A stretch of 64,000 nucleotides of DNA, taken from assembly GCA_037074765.1 (NCBI GenBank), contig JBAMDO010000041.1:62001-126000 (forward strand), read 5' to 3'. The stretch is from Mansonella perstans. Lineage: Eukaryota; Nematoda; Chromadorea; Rhabditida; Onchocercidae. Position numbers and translations under genes: made by a program. Of the stretch, positions 38,243 through 49,153 are shown in pieces; positions within the stretch are counted from its first letter, which is position 1, and every line of letters starts with the position of its first letter. The notes under the pieces were generated by a model, which saw nothing but the letters and a program-made list of their open reading frames with translations, was not told the origin of the DNA and ran no database searches.

Positions 38243-40058
38243 TTAGCGGACAAGTGAATTCTCACGAGCATCTTTTTCTGCTCCAGATGCTAATCTGGAT
38301 CTTTTGAGGCATTCTTCATTTCTTGTTTTCAATGTACTTTGCTTTTGCTGCACACTTTCAGTTATACTGGCACCGGTTCCCACTTCTTCTGAACTGTCTT
38401 TTTCTTGGTTTTGTGGCTGGAAATGAAAATTTATTTCTAGAAAACGAAACTTTTTTTGATTAAGCCTCTAAATTTAATCTAGATCCCCAGGAGCTTTAAT
38501 TCTTAGTGTAACTTTTCTTTGTTAAGATAGATGCTATTTAAATTGATAATTAATGTTACTGCAGCAGATTTTATCGAGCCACTTAGCGATTCATTGGAAT
38601 TTACTTCCTTCATTTCTGTTAATTGCTCGGGATTTATTCCTTTTGTTCCAGTCGGTAGCATATCATCTTCAAAAGATTTTTCATCACAAAAAAAAACAAG
38701 TGAAAATAATTAAACACATCTATAACAAGCAATCTATAACATTATTTTGTTACTCTGAAGTCCTCATTTCTTTTCTGTCATCCTATTCTTCTCATTCCAT
38801 ATTATTTTTTAATGAACTAATTGCATTAATTGTACACCTTAATACATTATATTAAAGTGGTGAAAAAAAAGTTAACGAAAAACGAAATTTAACAAATTTA
38901 ACCAAAAATTTAACCAAAAGTGTTTGCCGTCTTCAAAACTCTCATTGATTCCATAAAAGAAAAAAGATTCAAGCATATCATTTTTTCAAAACTTCGCGGT
39001 ATTCTTTTATCGGCGAAAAATACCAATAAAATTGTTGCAACAAGCTAGAAGAATTACAGCATATGACACAATACATAATTTATTTTTACATCTTCATTGA
39101 AACATTCAGAAATTTATCAAAATAAAGAAAAATAATTTAGCAAAGTAAAAGGCTATTTACAAATGACTGTAAAGTATACCAAATGATAGTATTAGCAATC
39201 AAATATATGAAAGAATTAAATGAACTTTGTACTAGAGGGTAAAGATTTAGATTTATGGAATAGCTCCTTATAAAATTTGTGTTTCAAATCAAGTACAACT
39301 GAATAAATTAAACGAAAAGTGATTTAATTTTAACTTAAATTCAACATTTTCGACGAAACGAACCGAGCAAAATGCTATAATGGAAAGTACAATAGGAACA
39401 TATATTGGGCGTTCTTTCATCTTTACGAATAGAAAAATTGACCAAATAGTGGCTGACCCAACAGTTGCAGCATTTACAGCTATGTATAATGAACGATAAT
39501 CTTCAAGTAGCATTTAATTCAATTTGTTTTAGCTCAAAATTTGTTTTAGTTCAATGAATAATTGATTCGATATACAATAATATCAGACATTCTTATTAAT
39601 CCTTGTGAATGGAATGAATGACAGATAAATCTTATCATTAATTATCACATAATGGCCAATTTTCAGCAAAATGATAAATGAACCTCGACGATTTTGTTCA
39701 ATTGCTGTAAGACCAAGAATAGCCACAAACGTTTGAAAGATGAATAGAACAACAATTGCCATTGAAATGATAGTAGCAACATAACCTAATACTGTGAAGA
39801 CGCATAAGCTTAAAGCCGAAATTGCATGTATCGATACGATCAAATGAAGCCAAGTGGGATTTTCAGCAACATACCTCAAAACTTATTTTTGTCAACTTTT
39901 GAACTTTCTTTGCTTGCAAAAAAATTCATCAAAATCTTATGTCACAAATGAGTAGAGTTCACCCGAAGGTCATGGCGATATTTTTCACTGAACAAATGAC
40001 AATGATAGCCAATCAGAAAGAACCTATTACGGTGGATTCGCTTTGTTGGCTTCCACAT
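38243..40058 (-). CDS. Multi-pass membrane protein with hydrophilic C-terminal tail
   Basis: I do not recognise the family. Exons: 40031-40058 (ATG), 39963-39987, 39684-39874, about 39500 down to an unresolved donor, 38560-38666, 38243-38416 (TAA). The first three join in phase: MWKPTKRIHLKNIAMTFG, then YVAENPTWLHLIVSIHAISA. Two hydrophobic helices lie in exon 3 (ISALSLCVFTVLGY; MAIVVLFIFQTFVAILGL), and exon 4 adds two more (AVNAATVGSATIWSIFLFV; YVPIVLSIIAFCSV). The tail exons are charged and Ser/Glu-rich, ending ARENSLVR, with no hydrophobic segment. The layout, four helices and a cytosolic tail, resembles small nematode tetraspan proteins. The exon 4 donor must be phase 1; GTTTCG after SV, or GTACTT just before the stop near 39289, both work. 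The start is inferred from the first in-frame ATG. Confidence 0.6.
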
Positions 40059-40689
40059 CCAAGCCAGAATGCAATGATTTCATTATTTCAAATGAAAATT
40101 TTTGTCAGTTTTGAACATTTATAAAATTATTCAAAATTTGCATGAAATTTTTGTTCAATGGCATGAAACGATGATAATATTACTGCTACCTTCTCTATCT
40201 TATCAGAGAAATGAAGCCCATTTTTTTAACGATATCAAGTTGCATTCATGCTGAAATGCATCAATTAACTCTCGACGTTAATTGCATTTTGAAAGTGCAG
40301 CACACTTTACTCGGCAATAAAGTGATTGTCTAATTAATTATCATTTTCGACATTTAAAGCTTTCATGATGTAATGTTATTCAAAGTGAACAATTAGGCAT
40401 CCAATTACCTAGCAAGTCATACCGATTCAGTTAACTTTATGAGTGATTGCTAACCAAAATTTGGCTATGTTTCTAGTGAGTTATCGTTCTTCATTTAAAT
40501 CAAACCTCAATCCGCCCTCTAACTTTTCCTAAAATTTTCGCAGTGGAAAACTTGCAGGAAATACTTTACTTGATTTCTTAGGAATAAAAAAAATTGTGTA
40601 AATCTCCTCATAATGTTTTTCATCCTAACGGTAATTCAAAACATAATCACCATCCATATGTAAGGTTCAAGTTTTGATCTGAACCATTC

Positions 40690-40738
40690 CGTTTGTCACA
40701 AAAAAAAAAAAAAAAACATAACTTTGAGTGACAAACGC
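40690..40738. repeat. Inverted repeat around an A-tract
   Basis: cgtttgtcac (40690-40699) and its exact complement gtgacaaacg (40729-40738) flank an 18-19-base A run and a short spacer. Possibly the remnant of a small foldback element or a retro-inserted poly(A) sequence. Confidence 0.5.
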
Positions 40739-41432
40739 AAATGAATTAAAAATGATGGACGGTTGGTAGCAATACAGTATTCATTGATTTTTATTTTATT
40801 TCGAAATTTAGTTGATTTAAATGTTTAAACAGAAGCAAATCAAATTTAGAAGTCGATCTGTACTAGATTTGCAGCTATACTTCATTAAACTATAGAAAGC
40901 AATGATGTACCACGTGCTAATCGCTGTATCTGTTATGTCAACCGCTATAACTTATGTCAACCACTTTGTACTACAATAAACGGTAACTGATCTTTTAGAT
41001 AAAGATAAATAGTATAATTCTTACGTAGTGACCCAGCAGGATTTTTCACTTTACTGAAACAACTCGTGCCCTCCCCACGTCCGTATTATAAGTTGAAAAT
41101 TCGTCTACTATGATGCATTCTAGGCAATTCACATAGTTTTTTAAATCTATGACAAAACTTATGTTCCCAAAACAGAGTGTTGTACATACATTGATAAAAA
41201 ATGCGTTCTTTTCCTTTCACCATGTAGAATAATAAACCATTTATCACAACACTAGTTACTTGAAATAGAATTCCATTTCTTATCTTTATTTATAACACTT
41301 AAAACAGACAAAAGATTCTACTTTTTCGACTATGTTATCGCTTGAATGATACCATCAAATTGTTAAACTATAAAATGGTTATATATTGGCAAATAATTTC
41401 ATCAAAAAATACAAATTATTCGACTATACAGA

Positions 41433-41468
41433 TTTAATTTGAATGACTAAAAAGTCATTCAAATTAAA
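41433..41468. repeat. Perfect 16-bp hairpin downstream of nuo-4
   Basis: tttaatttgaatgact (41433-41448) is followed by an AAAA loop and the exact complement (41453-41468). It lies about 430 bp beyond the nuo-4 stop codon. It could fold in the transcript's 3' region; nothing else supports a role. Confidence 0.7.
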
Positions 41469-41899
41469 GAATGACTACTTACTGAACCGTAATCAAATCA
41501 CAACTGAAAGCTAAACTTTTGATGCACAGAAAAAGATTTGGCAGTATTCAAATAAAAAAAAAAAAATAATGATTCCCATAGTAACAGCTCGAAAGAGCAG
41601 GTCGTAATTTTGATTTTTTCCTTCATCATCTTCCATCTTTCACATTTTTTGAATATAAATTGTTCATCAGTAAAAACTCTAATCATTTCGAAAGAATAAC
41701 ATCGGAGTAATGTATTATCTACTTTTAAATTCAAATCTTATACTCGATTAACTAATCTGATCGACCTTTTCAAGCGAGCTTTTATCACTTCTCCACAACA
41801 TACTTTATCTTTATACACAACGCATATTTAAATCATTCCTACGAATAAATTTCTACAAAAGAGATACACAATGTGAACCTATACAAATTCATGAAAAAC

Positions 41900-44800
41900 T
41901 TAGTGTTCTTTATGAATATGATCGTAGTAATTCTGAAGTTTTGGATCGGAAATGACTTCTTGGACACCAACAAGATCTTCTAGATGTGCGTCCTTGTAGT
42001 AGTATTCAAACCTGAAATTTATATAAATTCAAAAACTAGTTAGAAGTTCAAAATCAGCAATGACTTCAAAAATCTAACATATTGAAATGATATGAAAAAT
42101 GATAATTACTGCTCTTTATAAACAAAAAAGCTGAAAATGGCATTGCATTTCTATGCTTGCTTTCACTTGTTCATCTACTAATCATTCATTAACTTCACAC
42201 TATACTAAATCATACCAACGCTAAAAACAGCTCACCAAGGTTCCCCCTTCGTGAATGTGCTTACTTTGCTAAACCATCCAAATTTATCGCCTGTATGTCT
42301 GATGGCTGAATAAACATATGGTGTTTTTATAATCTGAAAACATAGTCAGTAGAACAAATAAAATCTGAGAGCATTTTGGTGATAAACTATAATTATGAAG
42401 AAATGAAGAAAATAAAAAGAACTTGTAAGGCAATCAATAAGTTGTAGTCAGCATATAAATGAAAAATAATCTAACTACAAGTGAAACCAAATTATTTAAA
42501 AAGAATATCTTTAAGAAGTGAAGAAGGACAACCTCATTGTGAATACACTGAATATAGCGACCAAGTTCTCGAGGGCTCTGATATAATTCGCCGCATTCAT
42601 GAGTAGGAAGGCCCAAAAATGCGAGTGCATGTGCTTCTCTTTTATCCGTTACACTAAAAATTATAACTTCAGTTTTTACTTGACCTTTATTTCAGTAGTA
42701 TTCCAATCACTACATTGCATCATAGCATCAAACCTCAAACTGTATCTAGATAGTCATAGTTACTATTAAAAAAAATTACAAATTTCGTGCGATGGAGTAG
42801 TCCACTTCATTTTTTCCGTCTTCCCAGGTTTGAAAAAGATCACTTCTGTGGCGTTCAAAGAAATCAAAATCCATCTCTTCAATATCTTCTACAATGTTAT
42901 CAACATTCCCAGGCGTTGTCCAATCGTAAACCAAAATTTCGGAATGCTTTCTATAACGATATTATATTCCTATAACGCCAGCTAAAACTAAAAATTTCAT
43001 CAACTGCAAACCTTCTCACAACATTTCGTTCGCGTACCTCAGCAAGATATATCCGTTACTGAGTATATCTAAAATCTAAAATCATATCCAAAATCGAGTC
43101 ATCACTGATTTAACTCTGAACTCGAAAAGAATGTAAGTGAACCTAAATTCTTTCAAGGCATCTTTGTATGAATCTTCAATTGTTTGCAAGTAGATTCGAT
43201 CGATAACTGCTATTCTGTCGGCCTAAAATTAAAAAAAATAAAATTTCCCTTAAAACTGCCCGTAAAATCGTACAGCAAAAATGCAATTTGTCTACTTTCT
43301 CTACCTTATACATGTATTACTTATTTATATGTATATAGCAATCTAGATAGATGAGCTCTACAAACATCATAATAAGGTGGAAAAAGGAGACGAATTCAGA
43401 AATTATTCATTCACAAAAAAAACAAACATTGCCCTCTCGAAGAATGTTCTCCAGACATTTATCGACCGGCACATCTAAATAAATGACCAGATGTGGCCAG
43501 AAACGGCAATGCGGCATCATCTTCTTGCGCTCGATGTAATAATAGGTAAAATCTAAAAAATATGAGAAAGTGGCATATTAATTGCTTCAACTAATTAATT
43601 ACGAACGTTCACTAACTATATATTCACTTTTATCTCTTACATATATAGTAATAAATGACAGTATGCTCGTATTACATTTACTAGCACATGTATAAGAGAT
43701 GTAAGAGGTAGGTAATGTCTTCATGAATCCTTAATACATATATCCTCCATGAACTTTAACACTATTTTCACCTTTACCTCTTACAATATGCTAGTAAATG
43801 TAATACGAGCATAACAAAACTTAAAGTGAAAAATTACAGAGTGAAAGAACAAAATAAATTACAGCGGTATGAAATATTAAGTGAATAATCAATTAATAAT
43901 GAAATTGTGAACTGATCAAAAACCAAACAGTACTAATAAGTTAATCATAGTGTGCTTACATTCTGATCCAATGTAATTTTTAGCACGACATGCATTGGCA
44001 AAAATAAAATCAGTGTGCGGGGTACGTTCTAAAACAACACCTTGACCTGAAAATGAAACATCATAATGCGTTACATCACTCATCATATTATAAATTTTTG
44101 TTCTAAAAGGTATTATGAAAAAAAGAGGTTCTAAAAAGTATTATGAAAATTCTTGTTCCAAAAGGTTTCTAAAAAATGTTATCTAAAAGTTATTCTACCA
44201 CAATTTGGATCGTAAAGTCTCTAATATTTTCCCAAAACTAACTTAAGAGAGTGAAATGAATGCTCTTGTTTTTCCTCAACACATATGTTTATAAAGGATG
44301 GGAAAATCAATGACTTTTCTGAGCTTCATGATATTGACAGATTGGCTCCACCACTTTTCATCAAGTATCATCAACAATACTAATGATGCACTTCAAAATA
44401 TTAAGTGCTGTTAAGTAACCTTATCTCATATTTTGAGTACAGAGAGATATGAATCTGCAGTAAATTCTGGTTTATCCTCAGAACGAAAATATGACCTAAC
44501 CAAAACAAACTCTAGAAGTAAGCGACGAAAATTCAAATTCTTTAATGCCTTACTTAAATCATTCGAACAAATTTTTACCAGTATTCATAATATGTGCTAT
44601 AGCGTTCAAATACTGGTCGAACTTGCATCTGAGGATACGTTCACGCATCTTTGCTGTTTCGTCATTAAAAGGATCCTTGTAGAACATATTCATGTCAAAC
44701 AGACGGAAGGATTTTGGAAACTATAATTCAAATCGAATAACAAAGAGTGAATGAAACGGAAAATTACTATACCGCTCTTCATTCAATATCAGAGGGTTAA

Positions 44801-46060
44801 CTTTTTTCAGATGTGAAAAAAAATAAGAGCTCAATCATAAGCAAAAATTATCAAAAGAAATGTTTGCGTCATAAATATTTGTATTATCATAAGCTTAATA
44901 TCACAATATTTTCTAAATTAACATATCATTTAGTATAGATAACTCTGTTTGAACAGATTTTAATTGAAATAACTATAAGGACCGACTTTCTTCGGTAAAA
45001 ACAAGAAAGCCTAACCAAATGATAATAGTTTCTGTAATCGTTGCCGAAACGATCAATCAGAACTTCATCCATTTGAAATTCCGGAATAAAATAAAAACCT
45101 AGTCGATCCGCAAGTGACCGAGCCATGTCTTCCTAAAGTAATAAAGTTACGAGTATGAATTCACGAGTTTTTTTTTCGTTATTTTTACTTTTTCTCTTTC
45201 TTATCGCAATCATCCTCAGAAAGGATAGAAAAGATGAAAAAAGAACAGATAATTACAAGGAAATATTCTACGACCTAATAAAATAAAAAAATATAGTAAC
45301 TTATGGAAAACTAACAAGACTGTACAATTCTACATTCCTAGGTAGTAATAAATAAATATGTTAAAGGTCATCATATACTTGAAACAAGTTTCCGATACCA
45401 ACCATCAGATTACTTTTATTCGTCTGATCATTAAATTTTCAAGTAAAAATTTGAGTGACTCACGATGAAACATCTTCACTTGCATAAAATTATTAGAAAG
45501 ACAGCGCCTTGAGTATTTCTTATGATACATTCTACTCTAAATTCTTCAATAAAACACGAATGATTCCGGATTTTATAAAACAGATTAAGGGCTGGTCAAA
45601 ACACAACCAATACTATCATTTTCCATCATTATATAAATTACCTTTTTTGAAGCAATATTCCCTTCCACTACTATTAATTTCGAATTTTCATGAAATCTCT
45701 TCAGCGTCCGATCAATAATAACATGTTGCCATCGATATCTGAATCAAAAAAATCAAATCGGACAGATAGATCTAATTTCATCAAAATATGAAAAAAAAGA
45801 ATGATATCTCTCGAGTAATTTTGCTCAACAAAAATTCACCACTACATATAGATATGACTTAAAAAGAGAAAAAAAAGAACATACCCTTTTTCCTTGTAAG
45901 GCCATGGTTTTGGGTAAGTATCTGGATCAAGTTTTAATTTACTCTTTTCAACAATTGTTCGTTTCTGATTGATAAATTGTGCCATACCACCAAACATTGA
46001 CGATGATGCGGTATGCAACCGAGGACAAGTGTTCATCCACTTATATAATACACCTGCCAT
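41900..46060 (-). CDS. nuo-4: Complex I subunit NDUFA10 (42 kDa, deoxynucleoside-kinase fold)
   Basis: Eleven exons close in frame to 442 codons: 45885-46060, 45642-45738, 45016-45132, 44579-44720, 43960-44046, 43428-43552, 43143-43222, 42780-42950, 42533-42653, 42236-42333, 41900-42011. NDUFA10 is a supernumerary matrix-side subunit of NADH:ubiquinone oxidoreductase. The N-terminus (MAGVLYKWMNTCPRLHT) is a likely mitochondrial presequence. It is followed by KPWPYKEKGY, then KLIVVEGNIASKK where kinases have the P-loop, then GQGVVLERTPHTDFIF, WPHLVIYLDVPVDKC, DRIYLQTIEDSYK, and the C-terminal HTGDKFGWF seen in the family. The P-loop (GNIASKK, 85-91) lacks the GxGKT/S pattern, in line with NDUFA10 having lost kinase activity. 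About 440 aa, longer than human (355) and close to what I recall for the C. elegans protein. An acceptor TATAG lies 4 nt before the ATG, suggesting trans-splicing. Confidence 0.95.
43662..43813. repeat. Foldback with perfect 25-bp arms in nuo-4 intron 5
   Basis: Arm 43662-43686 (begins tatgctcgtattac) is the exact reverse complement of 43789-43813. Outside and inside the arms there are further related pieces: 'ctcttac', 'gtaagaggta', 'cctttacctcttac'. The loop is about 100 bp. This is the shape of a short inverted-repeat (MITE-like) insertion. Confidence 0.8.
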
Positions 46061-46064
46061 TTCT

Positions 46065-46066
46065 CT
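46065..46066 (-). promoter_or_regulatory. Probable trans-splice acceptor of nuo-4
   Basis: On the minus strand AATTTATAG is followed by AGAA and then the ATG, leaving a 4-nt leader. No upstream exon is needed for the protein. Confidence 0.5.
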
Positions 46067-49000
46067 ATAAATTGATTCTACTAGTAGGAATAAAATTATT
46101 GAATACAAACATTTGCAACTAACCATTTATATCAAAAATCAATGGAAAAGACGAAAAATTCTTTGATGATAACTTGCAGTACATTTAGATAATGCTAGAC
46201 AGCAATTATCAAAAACAAAAAATTCATCATTAGCTAACAGCTTAAGATTCAAAAGAATATCTCTACGGTAGTGTATTGCATCTGAGGAGAAAGTTCATAC
46301 AATGAATATTTCTTGGATCAAATCTTTCCAATGTCTTATATAAAATAGTTTGAAGAATTCTTGATAGAAATTTCTAGTTTCACAGATATTGAGAATTTTC
46401 GATTCTCACTTTTTGCAGTATAATCATGCATATTTCCCAGATTATATATGCTTTCCTCAATTCAAATACAATATAGTTTTGCCTGCTTTTTTATGATTGC
46501 CCTAAGCGATATGCGATTCACTTTTCTACAAACGACAAACTTCCTATCAAAAAATGTTGGTAGAGAAATCCATTTGGAAGGATATGGAGAATCATGGATA
46601 TCAGACTCAAATGCTTGCACAAATTCCGCTATCACTCATCCCGATCACTTAGAATTTGATCACAACGATATAAACTCTCGGATGAAAGTAGAATTCCCGT
46701 CGTGAAAAAGTGCAGAATATATAAATGCAGCAACTGTACAGCAATGTATCGCACAAATTTTCAAAACAATTTCAGCATGTTTCATCCAATGAAAAGTATG
46801 GATTCCTTACAACTGCCAAACCGACTTTGCTTTAAACAAATTGCGAATACAGCATTTTATAGCGATATTTTCGAATATACTTGCTTTTTAATACACTTTA
46901 TCAAAAGATGGATGGAAAAGCTTAATTTAGCAATTCCTCAACCAAAAATATGTGAAAAAAAATATAACATGCGAGGTTGAAATACAAAACATAACGTGTA
47001 TCAGATTAAGAAACGTGTATCAGGCAAAGAAATTTTCATAAGTTCACTTTTCTACAAACGACAACGCTACCTTTCACAATGTTCTGATAGAATTTATTCC
47101 TGAAGGATAAAACTCAGTAATTCAGAAGATGTTTACATGAAGTAACAGAAATGATTCACCGTTGTGTGTTTTTGTAATAAATAACGAAGTCTTCTTCGAC
47201 AGTAGTAACCATGGAAGGTCAACAGAAAAAAATTGAAAGACTTTAAATTCATAATTAATTCAAAATATGTAATGGTACAATAATCGCGATAAAATGCGAT
47301 ACTTTTGGCACTGTGCAAAAATAAAAAAAATATAGGAAATACTATACAGGATGCATTTCTTGTTACGATGCACCCATCGCTTATTGTTTCAATAAACAAT
47401 TTTTATATAAACCACCGAGTTTTTCCTGATAAAACTTCCAATTAACTTCACATTAAGATCTCCTAATGAAAAATCTATCCAACGATGTGCTTTTAACTGG
47501 TGCATCTTAACAAAGAACAAATAACAATTAGGGTGTAAGATATAGGAAAAAATTTGGATTGACTTGGAGTACAACGAAAAAATTTTATAGAAAAAAAAGG
47601 AATTATTCTTTCACATATGTTCCGTGCTTTAAGCAAAAATACCACATATTATTTATAGATCAAAAATGCCATGCAGTAGTGCAAAAAATAAAATAAATCG
47701 CTTTAGCAAATTGCAAAAAACTTTACGGATGCTTCAATTAGTCATAATCAAAAAACATGCTGGCTAGTTAACCATCTGAAGAAAAGGAAAATTGCTTGGT
47801 TGCTCAATTTCATCAAATAAAAAAAATCAACATAAAGAAAGCAAGGAAATCATAGTTTAGATCTAGTTCAAATTTCAAGATAAAATCAAAATTCATTCTT
47901 CAAAAGAAAGGGCCGAAAGGCTGGTAATGGAGCGTAAAAAGTTAGCCGAGAATTATTCAAATAGAAAAACGATCATCTGAAAACACTATAAAAGTGCTGA
48001 AACAAAATTACAACGCGACATGTCTACAAATCAAAAAAAAGAAGGCAGTGCTGTCGACTTCTAAATAAACTAAACTGAATAGGCATGGGAAATGAAATGA
48101 AAAATAAGGAAAAGTACAGTGCATTGAAGTTTTCTTTAAGTTTCGCTAAAATGATTTTATGATGGTTCCCAAAGTTGGTATGCTATGCTATACTTTGCAG
48201 ATAATTCAGATACATCTTTCATTCGTATCTAAAAAGTCAGTCGTTTCTGAAAAGTGATAAGAGACTTTACACATCCCGTACCAAAATACCTCAGGACTTG
48301 GAAATCCTATAAAGAACTTCGAAAATAATGGTCCCGCATACTGATGGGACCTAAGACGTCCTATTAATATGCTAACAAAAAGAAGATAAATTAATTGTAT
48401 AAATACGGTACATCGAATAAAAAAGCTGCAAATACTCAAGAATGTACAATATTATAGAAAAGCTAGTCATCAAATATGAGATCAGATTTATGTAACGGTC
48501 TCTACATGAGGTTACAAAATATAAAAAGAAAAAAACTGCAATGGAAACATTTAACACGATACATGTTACAGTTTGTGCCACTTACGCTGTAAAACTAAGT
48601 ATAAAAATGATTTTTTTTTTTGGTCCAAATGATGTAATTTCGCTGCATTTAGTTCATTTCAATTAGTAATAAATTTGAAAAACTAGGACCAAAGTTTATA
48701 GGGACCGCTTTGAAAACATAAAGGAATGATTACGCCAAAAAGTTTTGTGAAGAATAAAATAAAACAAACAAATCTGTTTATTCTCAAGTATTGCATAAGC
48801 GGCATTCAAGGTTCGACTCATGGTTCAAAAAGAGACAAATTTACATCGGTCTGTATCGCCTCTTAAATTCTTATACCATACCTTAAGACATCCCAAGTTA
48901 ACCCTGAGAAAACAGCAGCAATTTCGATCACAAAGTAAAAATACTCTTAATGCACCATTCAATTTGATTTCTCAAATTTCAGGCTTCATCTAAATTTGAA

Positions 49001-49153
49001 AAAAGCTGAACTCTTGCAGACGTAAAAAAACCCAAATCCCAATTTCACCATTTTTTTTTACTCTTTTTGCTACATTTTGCATACAGTTATGCAAATTCGA
49101 TTGGAATAACATTTTACAAGCAAAAGTTCCGAAAAACTTGATTCCTGCTAGAG
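46067..49153. other. Intergenic stretch between the MADF-BESS gene and nuo-4
   Basis: No gene that I can support. Two adjacent plus-strand frames (46448-46705, 46702-46980) are open but lack splice sites and family resemblance; hydrophobic minus frames at 48206-48581 are similar. The phrase 'cacttttctacaaacgacaa' occurs at about 46520 and again near 47045, hinting at a diverged direct duplication about 525 bp apart. Confidence 0.45.

Larger units (their letters stand above)
40059..41899. other. Intergenic stretch between nuo-4 and the membrane-protein gene
   Basis: Contains two hairpins, listed separately. Minus-strand open frames here (for example 41498-41734) lack splice sites and family resemblance. 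Probably the nuo-4 3' UTR on the right and upstream sequence of the next gene on the left. Confidence 0.5.

Noticed and set aside
44433..44726. 97-codon plus-strand open frame
   Set aside because: Lies antisense to nuo-4 exon 4, whose frame and junctions are well supported.
46448..46980. Two abutting plus-strand frames, as if one frameshifted gene
   Set aside because: No domain, no splice sites, and A-rich composition makes Lys/Asn-rich open frames common here.
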